Below, piece after piece: positions 1 to 7,908 of a stretch of DNA of 64,000 nt (position 1 is the stretch's first letter; each line of letters opens with the position of its first letter). Source of the DNA: Chromatiales bacterium (GTDB lineage Bacteria; Pseudomonadota; Gammaproteobacteria; JAHELT01); contig JAHELT010000002.1 of assembly GCA_024644045.1 (NCBI GenBank), positions 37,379 through 101,378 on the forward strand. Direction: 5' to 3'. The notes beneath the pieces are model-generated. The model was not told the DNA's origin, did no database searches, and was given only the letters and a program-made list of their open reading frames with translations. The position numbers were made by a program, and so were the translations under genes.

Positions 1-543
1 GGCTTGCGCGAGCACGTCCATTGAACGCGGACCCTGGACCTGGCTGATCCAAACACCGGCATCGAACACCTCGACGTCGAAGCCCTCCGAGTGGGCACGC
101 AGCCAGACAGGGAACTCGCCATCACCCTGGGCATACCAAAAGCGGTCCGACGCGAACCGAAGAAGAACTCCATCCATGATCATTCCGCCATCGGCAAAGC
201 AAGCGAGCTGATAGCTGCAACGACCCACACGCACGCGCGACACATCACGGGTAAACACGCGGTTGAGCATAGCCTCGGCATCCGGCCCGCGGATCTCGGT
301 TGCCAGTTCGCCGGTATGCGCAAGGCCGACCTGTCGACGCAAACGCCAGTAGAGGTCTTCCGTGCGCATGTTGCCGTATTCGAGCGACCGCAGCCGCCGA
401 TTGTAGATGCCGAAATGCGGATCGTGCGGGAGTTCCTGGTGCACCAGCGGGTGTGGCGTCATAGACTGCCGAAACTCGCTCGGACCACCGCCAGAGGGCA
501 CAGGCTTGACCACAAACTCCGTATTGCTCTTCGAGTGTGCCAC
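1..543 (-). CDS. GcvT-family aminomethyltransferase, partial (runs off left edge)
   Basis: The minus strand is open from 543 to the window edge (181 codons) with no stop, so this is the N-terminal part of a longer gene. The GTG start at 543 follows a GGAG Shine-Dalgarno at 5 nt spacing. The stretch near residues 130-175 contains the GcvT-family signature VQGPRSMDVL, preceded by DGVLLRFASDRFWY, the pattern of the folate-binding aminomethyltransferase fold. This fold is shared by glycine cleavage T protein, DMSP demethylase DmdA and aromatic O-demethylases such as LigM. The N-terminus (TPHPLVHQELPHDPHFGIYNRR) is more like the demethylase branch than a true T protein, and no gcvH or gcvP is visible. 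A tetrahydrofolate-dependent C1 transfer role is inferred; the substrate is unknown. Confidence 0.75.
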   Translation of the reverse strand, partial: MAHSKSNTEFVVKPVPSGGGPSEFRQSMTPHPLVHQELPHDPHFGIYNRRLRSLEYGNMRTEDLYWRLRRQVGLAHTGELATEIRGPDAEAMLNRVFTRDVSRVRVGRCSYQLACFADGGMIMDGVLLRFASDRFWYAQGDGEFPVWLRAHSEGFDVEVFDAGVWISQVQGPRSMDVLAQA

Positions 544-834
544 GTTGTCTCCGGCGTTAACGGCTTGAAAGAAAAATAAACCAACTGTCTGACCAGGTGA
601 AAGGTGTTCGCGGGTCAGTTCCCCATAGCTTCGGAGTCATCCAACTGAACGAATCGGAGCAAAACCTGGACGTGAGAGTCCGTTCTTTGGCCGATTTCTG
701 TCTGCTGCGGCGCAGCAATCTATCAAGATTTAGGCGTTCGCGAATGCCGGCAAAGCCGGCTGGTTTTCTAGCGGTGTGGCCTGACAAGGCGCTGCCACCA
801 ACGCTTCAGCGGTGACGGGAAGGATATCGACCTG
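544..834. other. Intergenic, no gene seen
   Basis: This 291-bp gap lies between two minus-strand genes and looks less GC-rich than the rest of the window. The only structure seen is a short hairpin at 746-760 (GCCGGC, AAA, GCCGGC) followed by TGGTTTT on the plus strand. That orientation does not suit termination of the minus-strand dioxygenase gene. Short open frames here have no recognisable protein signature. Confidence 0.5.
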
Positions 835-1734
835 CTACCGCACCCCCTTCGGTTTTGCAGACTGCTGATCCACCCACCCATGGGCGGCCAACTGCTCCCC
901 GTCGGCCTTGCGCGGAATCAGTTCTCCGTCAGGCCGCGGATGATCTGCCCAATGACCGGTGGGTTCCACGCCTCGGCAGACGATGGAATGCTGGTTCCAG
1001 CCGTTGAAAGCGCGCACGTCCGATGAAAGGAAACGTATGGCCAGACCGCAGCGCCGTCGCTTGGACTGATTGACCTCAGAGCTGTGCAGCAACCAATCGC
1101 TGTGCAGCGAGATCTGACCGGCCTTCAGTTCCAGCGCGACCGGAGCGTCTCCATAGCGTTCCGGTTCGGCGACGGTCTGGTTCAGCACGTTGTTTTCTTC
1201 TGGCGCGCTCTCGCCGAACGGCACCTGCGCATGCAGGTGTGAGCGCGGTATGATCTGCATCGCGCCGTTCTCGATATCCGTGTCATCAATGGCGAGCCAG
1301 GCCGACGCGACTTTGCTCGGTGACAGCGGCCAGTAGGATGCGTCCTGGTGCCAGCTCACTCGCTTGCCGTCTCCGGGAAGTTTCGCGAAGAGATGGCTGT
1401 GGCGGATGATGATGGTTTCACCGAGCAGGTCCTGCACGAAATCGAGAATCGCCGGTTGTGTGACGATGTCCCAGACGCCGCGGCAGTGCTTATGCCAGTT
1501 GGTGATTTCGTAGCTGCTCCAGCCAGCCGCCATGGCCTTCGCAAGCAGATCGTCAAAATACGCACGGATCCCGGCGATTTCGCTGGCGTCAAACACATCG
1601 ATCGGCGCGATATAACCCCTCTCGTTGTAGTGCTCAATCTGCGCGTGTGTCAGCAATCTGGGGTTGTCTACACCCAGTGGAAAGAACCGCAGGTCGCGTT
1701 GAAGCTCCGGGTAAGCGTCGACATATTCGGCCAT
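835..1734 (-). CDS. Phytanoyl-CoA dioxygenase (PhyH) family protein
   Basis: A 299-residue member of the non-haem Fe(II)/2-oxoglutarate dioxygenase family PhyH. The metal-binding triad is visible: H129 and D131 in WHQDASYW, and the distal histidine (about H217) in LHSDWLLHSSEVN, with a basic RRRCGLAIRF segment behind it for 2-oxoglutarate. Bacterial members hydroxylate diverse small molecules, so the substrate cannot be named. The ATG at 1734 is preferred over an in-frame TTG at 1752. A GGGAAG motif lies 12 nt upstream and the protein then starts MAEYVDAYPEL. The stop is TAG. The next gene on the strand is the GcvT-family gene, 291 bp downstream, so a shared oxidative or demethylating pathway is possible but unproven. 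Confidence 0.82.
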   Translation of the reverse strand: MAEYVDAYPELQRDLRFFPLGVDNPRLLTHAQIEHYNERGYIAPIDVFDASEIAGIRAYFDDLLAKAMAAGWSSYEITNWHKHCRGVWDIVTQPAILDFVQDLLGETIIIRHSHLFAKLPGDGKRVSWHQDASYWPLSPSKVASAWLAIDDTDIENGAMQIIPRSHLHAQVPFGESAPEENNVLNQTVAEPERYGDAPVALELKAGQISLHSDWLLHSSEVNQSKRRRCGLAIRFLSSDVRAFNGWNQHSIVCRGVEPTGHWADHPRPDGELIPRKADGEQLAAHGWVDQQSAKPKGVR

Positions 1735-2064
1735 AACGCTACTGCTTCCCAAGCATGGTTGCGAGTTGATTGCCGATCAGGCCCATTGTCCTCATAGCCC
1801 TGAACCGCACCGTCGTGAGACCGAAGTATAAGGCCGCTGAAGCCGAATCGCACCGAAGCCTGGAGTTGCATGTGGCTCGCGCGCCCCTCTTTGCGTGACT
1901 CGACACCCGGCAGGTGGGCGTCTGTCGTATCACCAGGTGCTCGCACGCCGATCTCGTCGAGCCGGAGGGGGCGTCGGGACAGTGTTTGCGGGCTTCGCAA
2001 CCGAGGCCAGTTCCGAATAATATAGGCTGTGACTCACATCCCAGTTCACGAAGTAAAGGCGATC
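1735..2064. other. Intergenic between divergent genes, no gene seen
   Basis: This 330-bp divergent intergenic region between the PhyH-type gene (minus) and the GFA-type gene (plus) must hold both promoters. I could not pick convincing -35/-10 pairs by eye. No RNA gene or long repeat was recognised. Confidence 0.5.
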
Positions 2065-2508
2065 ATGGGCGACAAGACGATGCCGATTACCGGCGGCTGC
2101 CACTGTGGCGATGTGAGGTATGGAGCAACGGGGCAATCGGTGCTGGTCGAGTTTTGTCACTGTCGAAGCTGCCGGCACGCGGTTGGTGCGCCATTGATGG
2201 CCTGGGCGGCTTTTCGACGCGCCGAGTTCGCAATTACGGCTGGTAATTCTACCGCCTACGAATCATCACCGGGATTAGAGAGGACCTTTTGCGGGCGTTG
2301 CGGAACCTCGCTTACGCTTGCTGATGATCGGTTCCCGGATGAGGTTTACGTCTCGGTCTGTTCGCTCGACGATGCGGAGGAGTTGCCCCCGGAGTTCCAT
2401 ATCTGGCGTTCGCACCGCCTGTCGTGGCTTGAGACCTCAGACCGTTTGCCACGTTACGTACAGTTCAGGGCAGATGGCATTGTGGAGCAACAGCCCGGGC
2501 AGTCCTAG
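2065..2508 (+). CDS. GFA-family (Gfa/CENP-V fold) zinc-binding protein
   Basis: A 147-residue protein with the Gfa zinc-binding pattern: GGCHCG near residue 10, CHCRSC near residue 31 and FCGRCG near residue 75. These are the cysteines of the beta-tent fold. The family includes glutathione-dependent formaldehyde-activating enzyme, but most members have no assigned reaction, so the name formaldehyde-activating enzyme should not be transferred. The ATG at 2065 has AAGG at about 6 nt and is preferred over the in-frame GTG at 2029; the ATG at 2080 is a second possibility. The gene is monocistronic by spacing. A stem of 8 bp (2495-2502 with 2516-2523) spans the stop codon and lacks a T-tract. Confidence 0.85.
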   Translation: MGDKTMPITGGCHCGDVRYGATGQSVLVEFCHCRSCRHAVGAPLMAWAAFRRAEFAITAGNSTAYESSPGLERTFCGRCGTSLTLADDRFPDEVYVSVCSLDDAEELPPEFHIWRSHRLSWLETSDRLPRYVQFRADGIVEQQPGQS

Positions 2509-2836
2509 CAGACGGCTGCCCGGTCTGACTGCAGGCCCCTGATTACGGGCAAAAATCTACGTACCGTCTGTTGTCAGGAGTATTTCGGCCAATCACACGT
2601 CGTGGTTGTTTCGCAAATGCACGACTTAACGGACCGTGTAGTACATCTGTCGCGGCGCAGCACAAACAACCGTCTATTATCAGATTGGATGATTGCCGTT
2701 CGCGTCGACTACGCCGCCACCCAATAGCCACCGATAGTTCGAGTTCATCGGAGGAAATCGCGCGTTCTCACCTCGTCGCCCTCAGGAGATACAATCTGTG
2801 GCGCGATCGACACAACCATTCCGAGCAGGAAGCACC
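2509..2836. other. Intergenic, no gene seen
   Basis: This 328-bp spacer lies between two plus-strand genes and is visibly richer in A and T than the flanking coding sequence. No RNA, repeat or supported small gene was found. It presumably carries the promoter of the binding-protein-like gene at 2837. Confidence 0.5.
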
Positions 2837-3745
2837 ATGAACCCGTTTCGCAGCGATTTGCTGTCATGGCCGAAGGAGATCGCCGCCGCGAGCGGCGGAC
2901 TCGACTGGCATCAGGCGCAAAGTAACCTCTGCCTGGACTTCCATGGCGATCCGGTTCGTGCGCGGCTTGTGGTGTTCTCTGATGGCAATCACCACATGGC
3001 GCTGTGCGAATGCGTCGGCCGTTTCCTGTCGGCGCATCCCGGGGCGGTGGACGTGTTCTACGCGACGACGCCCCCTGGCGTGCTCCTCAACATCACGCAG
3101 AACGGCAGTCTCCGGCTGGGTAACCTTTCGCTGTCACGCCAGCCGCACGTGTTCGTCGGCCCCGAGGAACTGTTGAAGCGACTGCACGCCGAGCAGCGCA
3201 TCGCCACTCCCCGGACCTTCGCGCGCAGCCGCGGTAACGTGCTGCTGGTGCGCAAGGGCAATCCGCTGAACATCCGTTCGGCTGCAGACCTGCTGCGCGA
3301 CGACGTACGGCCGTTTATGTCCAATCCGCTGAACGAAACCGCGAGTTACCGGGTTTATCTCGACTCGCTCTGCAACCTCGGCGACGAAGTTCAGCGCGCG
3401 GCGTTCGAGCGGCGGTTCGCCGCAGACAGCGAAACGGTCTGCTTCGGCGAACGCATCCACCATCGCGAGCTGCCGCAGGCGCTCGCGAGCGGCCGCGCGG
3501 ACGCGGCGGTGGTGTACTTCCATCTGGCGCTGCGCTACACGCGGATTTTTTCGCAGCTGTTCGAGTGGCTGGCGTTCGGCGGGCGCCCGCAGGATGATGC
3601 TGTCGAACCGGGCATGACAGTAACGCGCTACGCAGTGGCCGCGATGCCGGAGCCCGGCGAGTTCGGAGAAGCCTTCGCGGCGTACCTGCTAACGCGCGAG
3701 GCGGCAGACATCTACAGCTCGCATGGTTTGACGGCGCCTGTCTGA
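2837..3745 (+). CDS. Periplasmic-binding-fold (ModA-like) protein without signal peptide
   Basis: This 302-residue protein resembles type 2 periplasmic binding proteins of the molybdate/tungstate ModA type. Typical pieces are LVVFSDGNHHMA near the N-terminus, RSRGNVLLVRKGNPLNI near the hinge, GRADAAVVYFHLA and a C-terminal AAYLLTREAADIYSSHGL. The ATG at 2837 has a good AGGAAG at 4 nt. The N-terminus (MNPFRSDLLSWPKEIAAASGG) has no hydrophobic signal segment or lipobox, so the protein is predicted to be cytoplasmic, unlike transport receptors. No permease or ATPase adjoins it on its strand. It could be a ligand sensor or an orphan receptor-derived enzyme. Confidence 0.7.
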   Translation: MNPFRSDLLSWPKEIAAASGGLDWHQAQSNLCLDFHGDPVRARLVVFSDGNHHMALCECVGRFLSAHPGAVDVFYATTPPGVLLNITQNGSLRLGNLSLSRQPHVFVGPEELLKRLHAEQRIATPRTFARSRGNVLLVRKGNPLNIRSAADLLRDDVRPFMSNPLNETASYRVYLDSLCNLGDEVQRAAFERRFAADSETVCFGERIHHRELPQALASGRADAAVVYFHLALRYTRIFSQLFEWLAFGGRPQDDAVEPGMTVTRYAVAAMPEPGEFGEAFAAYLLTREAADIYSSHGLTAPV

Positions 3746-3760
3746 TGCGTGCCGAGGAAT

Positions 3761-3854
3761 GAGGACAGTCCCCGTTGGCGGCAATGTGGAGGTTCGCCTG
3801 GTTGCCGGGCTCGAGTGTATCGGTCTCACCTACCGGTGGAGGGGGACAGTCCCC
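3761..3854. repeat. Dispersed GGGGACAGTCCCC repeat, copy A
   Basis: A near-palindrome GAGGACAGTCCCC (3761-3773), a 67-bp interior (3774-3840), one extra G, then a perfect GGGGACAGTCCCC (3842-3854). The interior has the same length as in copy C (55330-55396), and by eye 45 of 67 positions match. It lies between two convergent genes. The stop codon and last residues of the methyltransferase gene at 3830-4549 fall inside it. The two palindromes can pair with each other in RNA of either strand, which would make a bidirectional terminator-like hairpin. Confidence 0.85.
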
Positions 3855-4549
3855 GTTGCCGGCCGCGCGCAGAGCAGCGCACGGTTGAACTGACGATACA
3901 GGCACTCGGCCGTGAACCCTTCCTCGCGCATCCATTTCAGGTAGTCGTCGACGCCTGCGACGTGATCGCTCTTGTTGCTGTAGCGAGCGTGATACTCGTC
4001 GTAGTCGATCGGCTCCGCGAGCTCGACCGCCCGGTTCATCCGTTGCCAGACTGCGCGGTACTCCGCCTTGAAGTTCTCGTGATCGTAAGTGAACCGGTCG
4101 AGCACCAGCAGCCTGCCATCCTCGCTGATCAGGCGCCGCGCCTCGGCGAACACCTGCTGTTTCGCCGTATGCTCGACCTCGTGCAGCGCCTGCACGCACA
4201 GAATGAAGCGGAACGGCGCGGCATCCAGCTCGGCGCCGGGCAGCGCTGCGAACGCCAGCTCACGGAACTGTACCTGCGGGCTGCCGGCGTGACGCCGGCG
4301 GGCCAGCGCCAGCATCGCCGGCGAATGATCGATGCCGAGAACGCGCGCGCCGGGCATGCGCTGCAGGAGCACCTCCTCCACCAGCCCTGAGCCGGCGCCC
4401 AGATCGAGGATGCAATCCTCGTCCCGGTAGCGCTGCTGAACCAGCGCAACGAGCAGCTCGAGCTGATTGAGGCGATCGGGGTTGGTCCTGAGCGAGTCCG
4501 CGCTGTCCCACCGCAGCGCGAACTCCTCGTCTTCCCACGCGTCGCGCAC
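3830..4549 (-). CDS. Class I SAM-dependent methyltransferase
   Basis: A 239-residue Rossmann-fold methyltransferase. Motif I is ILDLGAGSG near residue 50, motif II RVLGIDHSPAML follows, and the motif IV region is FILCVQALHEVEH. No cofactor-independent or nucleic-acid-specific motif is visible, so a small-molecule acceptor is likely. The start is GTG at 4549, 36 nt after the stop of the hydrolase gene upstream, so it is the last gene of the transporter operon. The Shine-Dalgarno is weak. The last residues (TGTVPLHR) and the TAG stop are encoded by repeat copy A, so the original C-terminus was probably altered by the repeat. Confidence 0.8.
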   Translation of the reverse strand: MRDAWEDEEFALRWDSADSLRTNPDRLNQLELLVALVQQRYRDEDCILDLGAGSGLVEEVLLQRMPGARVLGIDHSPAMLALARRRHAGSPQVQFRELAFAALPGAELDAAPFRFILCVQALHEVEHTAKQQVFAEARRLISEDGRLLVLDRFTYDHENFKAEYRAVWQRMNRAVELAEPIDYDEYHARYSNKSDHVAGVDDYLKWMREEGFTAECLYRQFNRALLCARPATGTVPLHR

Positions 4550-4585
4550 TCGGGCTACCCGCCGTTTGCCTGCCGAGGCTGCCGG

Positions 4586-6970
4586 CTACTTGAAGGCGAT
4601 GAACATGGCGGATGTCCACACCTTGGCATCGTCGATCTGGCGCGCCATCAGATACACCGGCCGGAAACCGTGTGGCCCGTTGTCCGGACCCACGTTGAGG
4701 TGCCCGCTCACATCGCGCGGCATGGGTGCGTCGCTGATCCTTTCCAGCGAGATGAACAGCTCGGTGCCGCCCAGGTCCTGGCGGACTCGGCCCTCGCGCA
4801 ACAGCTCCGCGCCGTCGACTTCGAGCTCGAACTGCGGGCAGTGAACGAACGGGTTGCCGTCCAGCGGATTGCCGACTTTCACGTAGCCGCCGATCGTGCC
4901 GCTGACTTTGATACGGGCGTTGCTCAGACCGGACACGTCCATCTCGATCGCGTCGGTGTCGCCGTAGGTATCGGAACGAAACCCGATGGCGGTGGGTGAC
5001 TGGCGCCAGCAGCTCTCCTCGCTGTGCTCGAAGCCGAACCCCGCGAAGCCGTTGACCACCCCGTTGGTGACGGTGACTGTGCCTTTCCACGCCGCCCACC
5101 GGTAACGGTCCTTGATGCGCGCACCGCCCCAGCTCAGGCGGATCCGCCGCGACGAGTAGCCGGCTTCCTCCTGCAGATTGCGGCGCCAGAAAACGCCGGC
5201 GTGGTCCACCGCGACGATCTCGTCCCAGCCGGCGCCGCCCAGGAACCGGTAGTCGATCTGCGCCGTGCCGCTGTGCTCGAACTCGTCACCCTGCATGGCT
5301 TTGCCGCAGCGGGTCAGGCCGGCGATGCGCTCCCCGGTGGTGGCGAACGTATGCCGCGCCCGCAACGCCGCCCCTACCGTCGGCCGGTCGAGCGCGCCGG
5401 CGAGGATCCCGGTGACCCCCCCCTTGGTGCCGAATACGGCAGTGCCCGGCACGCCGCCGCCGCAACGCCCGCGGTGCTCGTCGCCGTTCGCCGAGGCGCC
5501 GAGCTTGTAGCCGCGCCGCATGGCTTCCTCGTACAGCCACGGGAAGTGCCCCCAGGCGGACTCGATCTCTACCAGCCGCTCGAGCACCGGGTGATGCCAG
5601 TCGAGGATGCAGCGCCGTCCACCGACGTGCGGCATCAGCAGGTGGCCCTCCGGGTCGTGGATGTAGGTCGCCCACAGCTCCTCGAGCGGCCAGGCGCCGG
5701 GTTCGATCGTGTCCGAGGTCATGTCTTCGTTCCATTCGAACGAGCGGCACACGTTACCGTGCCGGTCGAACGGAAACTCCGGGTCGCCGTCGCGCAGGAA
5801 CACCACGTTGTGGTCGCCGCCGGCGCACGAGCTGCCGCACCATTCGGTGCCCGGGTAGCACACGAACACGTCCGGCTTGTTGATGCTGTGGATGAGCTCA
5901 ACCGCGTGGTCCCAGCGCTGCTTCGTGATGTTGAAATCGTTCGCGGTATAGCCGAGCACGTCGAGCCCGGCGACGTCGCGACCGTAGGTCAGGTTGTAGG
6001 TGGTGTCGTTGGTACCCACCGTGTCGTCGGAATGCACGTGCAGATCGCCGTAGTAGTCGCGCGAGAAGGCGAAGTCGTCGTCCACGGTGACGTAGAACGT
6101 CTGTGGCGCCACCCACGGGCATTCGGGCAGCGTTGCCCGTATCGTGAGCTCACCGGCGCTGGCGGTCGGCAACTCGTCGATCAGCGCGGTCGCCCAGCCG
6201 CTCGCTGCCAGCTCCAGCGTCTGTGCATGCACCTGCTCACCGTTCAAGGTCGCCGTGAGCTCGACGGCCCCCCCCTGATCCCAGCAGGTGTTGCCCCAGG
6301 CGTCCTCGGCGCGCACGCGCAGCGGCAGCGCGCTGCCGGTTCGCGTGATACGCGAGGCGGCCATCATCAGCTGAGCGGGGCGCCCCGGCATGATGTCGAT
6401 CGAGATGTCCGGCGGCACCGCGGCAAACCGGGAGGTGCCGAGCGGATCGCAGTAGCAACGGAAGCGGAAACCCTGCTCGACAAAGGTCTGCACGCGGGTG
6501 CCGGGCCCGCCGCCGCGGCGGTCGCCCAGACGGACGATGATGTGATCGCCCGGTTTCAGATAGCCGTCCACGGTGTCCACGATGACCGCCTTCTGAAACG
6601 GACGCTCGTGGCCTTTCTGATCGAAGCGCACCTTGAGCGACTGCACCGTCGCCGGACTCTGCCCTTCCGCCAGCGGCCCGGCCTGGTACTCCGCCGAGAG
6701 GTAGTTTGCACCCTGCGGATCGACGGTCTGGAACAGCGCCCAGTCCGAGTAGAATTTGAAGGTTGCCTTGAACCAGGCGCCGTCGGCCATCCCCGAAGCG
6801 CCGACCGTGTAGTCGAGCACGATCTCGGTCCATTCGCCGGCGGTCAGCCGGTCGAGGTTGCAGGTCACGCTGCCGAGGAACGGCATGGCCTTGGTCTTCT
6901 GATACAGCCCCTGCGGCGCGTGATACTCGCCGAGTGTTTCCTTCAGTTGTGCATCTGTCAGCATTTTCAT
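4586..6970 (-). CDS. DUF3604 / PHP-like metal-dependent hydrolase
   Basis: A 794-residue protein. The first 290 or so residues look beta-rich, with an Ig-like segment (PGRPAQLMM...LPLRVRAEDAWGN). The core starts at DLHVHSDD with H311 and H313, followed by GYTANDFN, GTEWCGSS, LLMPHVGGRR and SANGDEHRGR. The pattern is that of DUF3604, a family related to PHP and amidohydrolase metal hydrolases whose reactions are not known. No signal peptide is present (MKMLTDAQLKETLGEYHAP), so it acts in the cytoplasm. It starts 34 nt after the permease stop and precedes the methyltransferase, which suggests it processes the imported compound. The substrate is unknown. Confidence 0.72.
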   Translation of the reverse strand: MKMLTDAQLKETLGEYHAPQGLYQKTKAMPFLGSVTCNLDRLTAGEWTEIVLDYTVGASGMADGAWFKATFKFYSDWALFQTVDPQGANYLSAEYQAGPLAEGQSPATVQSLKVRFDQKGHERPFQKAVIVDTVDGYLKPGDHIIVRLGDRRGGGPGTRVQTFVEQGFRFRCYCDPLGTSRFAAVPPDISIDIMPGRPAQLMMAASRITRTGSALPLRVRAEDAWGNTCWDQGGAVELTATLNGEQVHAQTLELAASGWATALIDELPTASAGELTIRATLPECPWVAPQTFYVTVDDDFAFSRDYYGDLHVHSDDTVGTNDTTYNLTYGRDVAGLDVLGYTANDFNITKQRWDHAVELIHSINKPDVFVCYPGTEWCGSSCAGGDHNVVFLRDGDPEFPFDRHGNVCRSFEWNEDMTSDTIEPGAWPLEELWATYIHDPEGHLLMPHVGGRRCILDWHHPVLERLVEIESAWGHFPWLYEEAMRRGYKLGASANGDEHRGRCGGGVPGTAVFGTKGGVTGILAGALDRPTVGAALRARHTFATTGERIAGLTRCGKAMQGDEFEHSGTAQIDYRFLGGAGWDEIVAVDHAGVFWRRNLQEEAGYSSRRIRLSWGGARIKDRYRWAAWKGTVTVTNGVVNGFAGFGFEHSEESCWRQSPTAIGFRSDTYGDTDAIEMDVSGLSNARIKVSGTIGGYVKVGNPLDGNPFVHCPQFELEVDGAELLREGRVRQDLGGTELFISLERISDAPMPRDVSGHLNVGPDNGPHGFRPVYLMARQIDDAKVWTSAMFIAFK

Positions 6971-7004
6971 CGTGTGGCCTCGATCGGTATCCGTGTCGGC
7001 AACC

Positions 7005-7850
7005 TCACGCCAGGCGCCATACTTCGTACTTCTTTTCGATGGGGCGGAACAGCAGGCGCTCGAAGAGGTAGGAGAAACCGCCGATCATCACGATCCCCAG
7101 CAGCACTTGGCGGGCATTGCCGATCTCGCCGCCCACCTGCACCATCCAGCCGACGCCCGCCGCCGCGCCGATCATCTCCGCGGCGACCAGCGCGCGCCAT
7201 GCCTGCGAGAAACCGATGCGCAGCGCGGCGGTGACGAACGGCAGCGATGCCGGAAGATAGACATGCACGAACAGCTGCCAGCGTTTCGCGCCGAGCACGC
7301 GCGCCGCACGCACCTCCTGACTGGTAATCTGCAGCACGCCCTCCATGATGGTGAGAATCATCGGGTTCACCGCGGAGATCAGCACGACCAGGATAATGGT
7401 GGTGTAGCCGATCCCGAACACGATCAGCATCAGCGGCGCCCAGGCGATCGGCGGTATGGCCATGAACAGCCCGTTCAGCGGCACGATGTACTCGCGAAAC
7501 CCCTTGTTGAATCCGGCCACGAAACCACAGATCAGCGACAGCACGATGGCCAGGCCGAACCCGCCGATGATCTCGAGGAAGCTGCCCTGCAGATGCGGCC
7601 AGATATCGCCGCTGACCACCCACTCGTAGCCCTCCTGGGCGACGTGCCAGACCTGAGGCAGGATGTAAGCCGGAAACTGGGTGGCGGTGATCATCCACAC
7701 CACCAGCAGCGACGGAATCGAAAACCACGACCAGGAAAATTCGAACCGCCTGACCTTGCGGTTGAGCTTGTTGACGTCGGCAGCCGCCTGCGGATTGCCG
7801 AGCACCCGATCCTCCCGGGGAGCTTCGCTGGCTTCGGATGACTGGTTCAC
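7005..7850 (-). CDS. ABC transporter permease (SsuC/TauC type)
   Basis: A 281-residue inner-membrane permease of the binding-protein-dependent type used for nitrate, sulfonates, taurine and pyrimidine precursors. It has a charged N-terminal tail, about six hydrophobic segments and the EAA loop EVRAARVLGAKRWQ near the middle, which contacts the ATPase. The GTG at 7850 is chosen because GGAG lies 6 nt upstream; the open frame reaches 7931 but would run into the end of the binding-protein gene region. A strong hairpin (7871-7895) lies just upstream. It works with the proteins encoded at 7909-8895 and 8997-9845. Confidence 0.85.
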   Translation of the reverse strand: MNQSSEASEAPREDRVLGNPQAAADVNKLNRKVRRFEFSWSWFSIPSLLVVWMITATQFPAYILPQVWHVAQEGYEWVVSGDIWPHLQGSFLEIIGGFGLAIVLSLICGFVAGFNKGFREYIVPLNGLFMAIPPIAWAPLMLIVFGIGYTTIILVVLISAVNPMILTIMEGVLQITSQEVRAARVLGAKRWQLFVHVYLPASLPFVTAALRIGFSQAWRALVAAEMIGAAAGVGWMVQVGGEIGNARQVLLGIVMIGGFSYLFERLLFRPIEKKYEVWRLA

Positions 7851-7870
7851 ACTCTTCTCCAGGTAGGAAC

Positions 7871-7895
7871 GGGGCGCCGCGACCGGCGGCGCCCC
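7871..7895 (-). promoter_or_regulatory. Intercistronic mRNA hairpin
   Basis: A perfect 10-bp GC stem (GGGGCGCCGC at 7871-7880 with its complement at 7886-7895) and a 5-nt loop lie between the binding-protein stop (7909) and the permease start (7850). No T-run follows on the minus strand, so it is not a complete intrinsic terminator. Hairpins at this place in transport operons, as in malE-malF, stabilise the upstream mRNA so that more binding protein than permease is made. That role is inferred here. Confidence 0.65.
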
Positions 7896-7908
7896 GGTCG
7901 GATGTCTT

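Noticed and set aside
746..770. Intrinsic terminator GCCGGC-AAA-GCCGGC followed by T-rich sequence
   Set aside because: The T-run is on the plus strand, while both flanking genes are on the minus strand. The stem is short, so no transcript is evident that it would end.
5024..7234. Plus-strand open frame of 736 codons opposite the DUF3604 and permease genes
   Set aside because: Antisense shadow of high-GC coding sequence. It is rich in Arg, Ala, Val, Gly and His, has no domain motif, and the minus-strand genes are clearly real.
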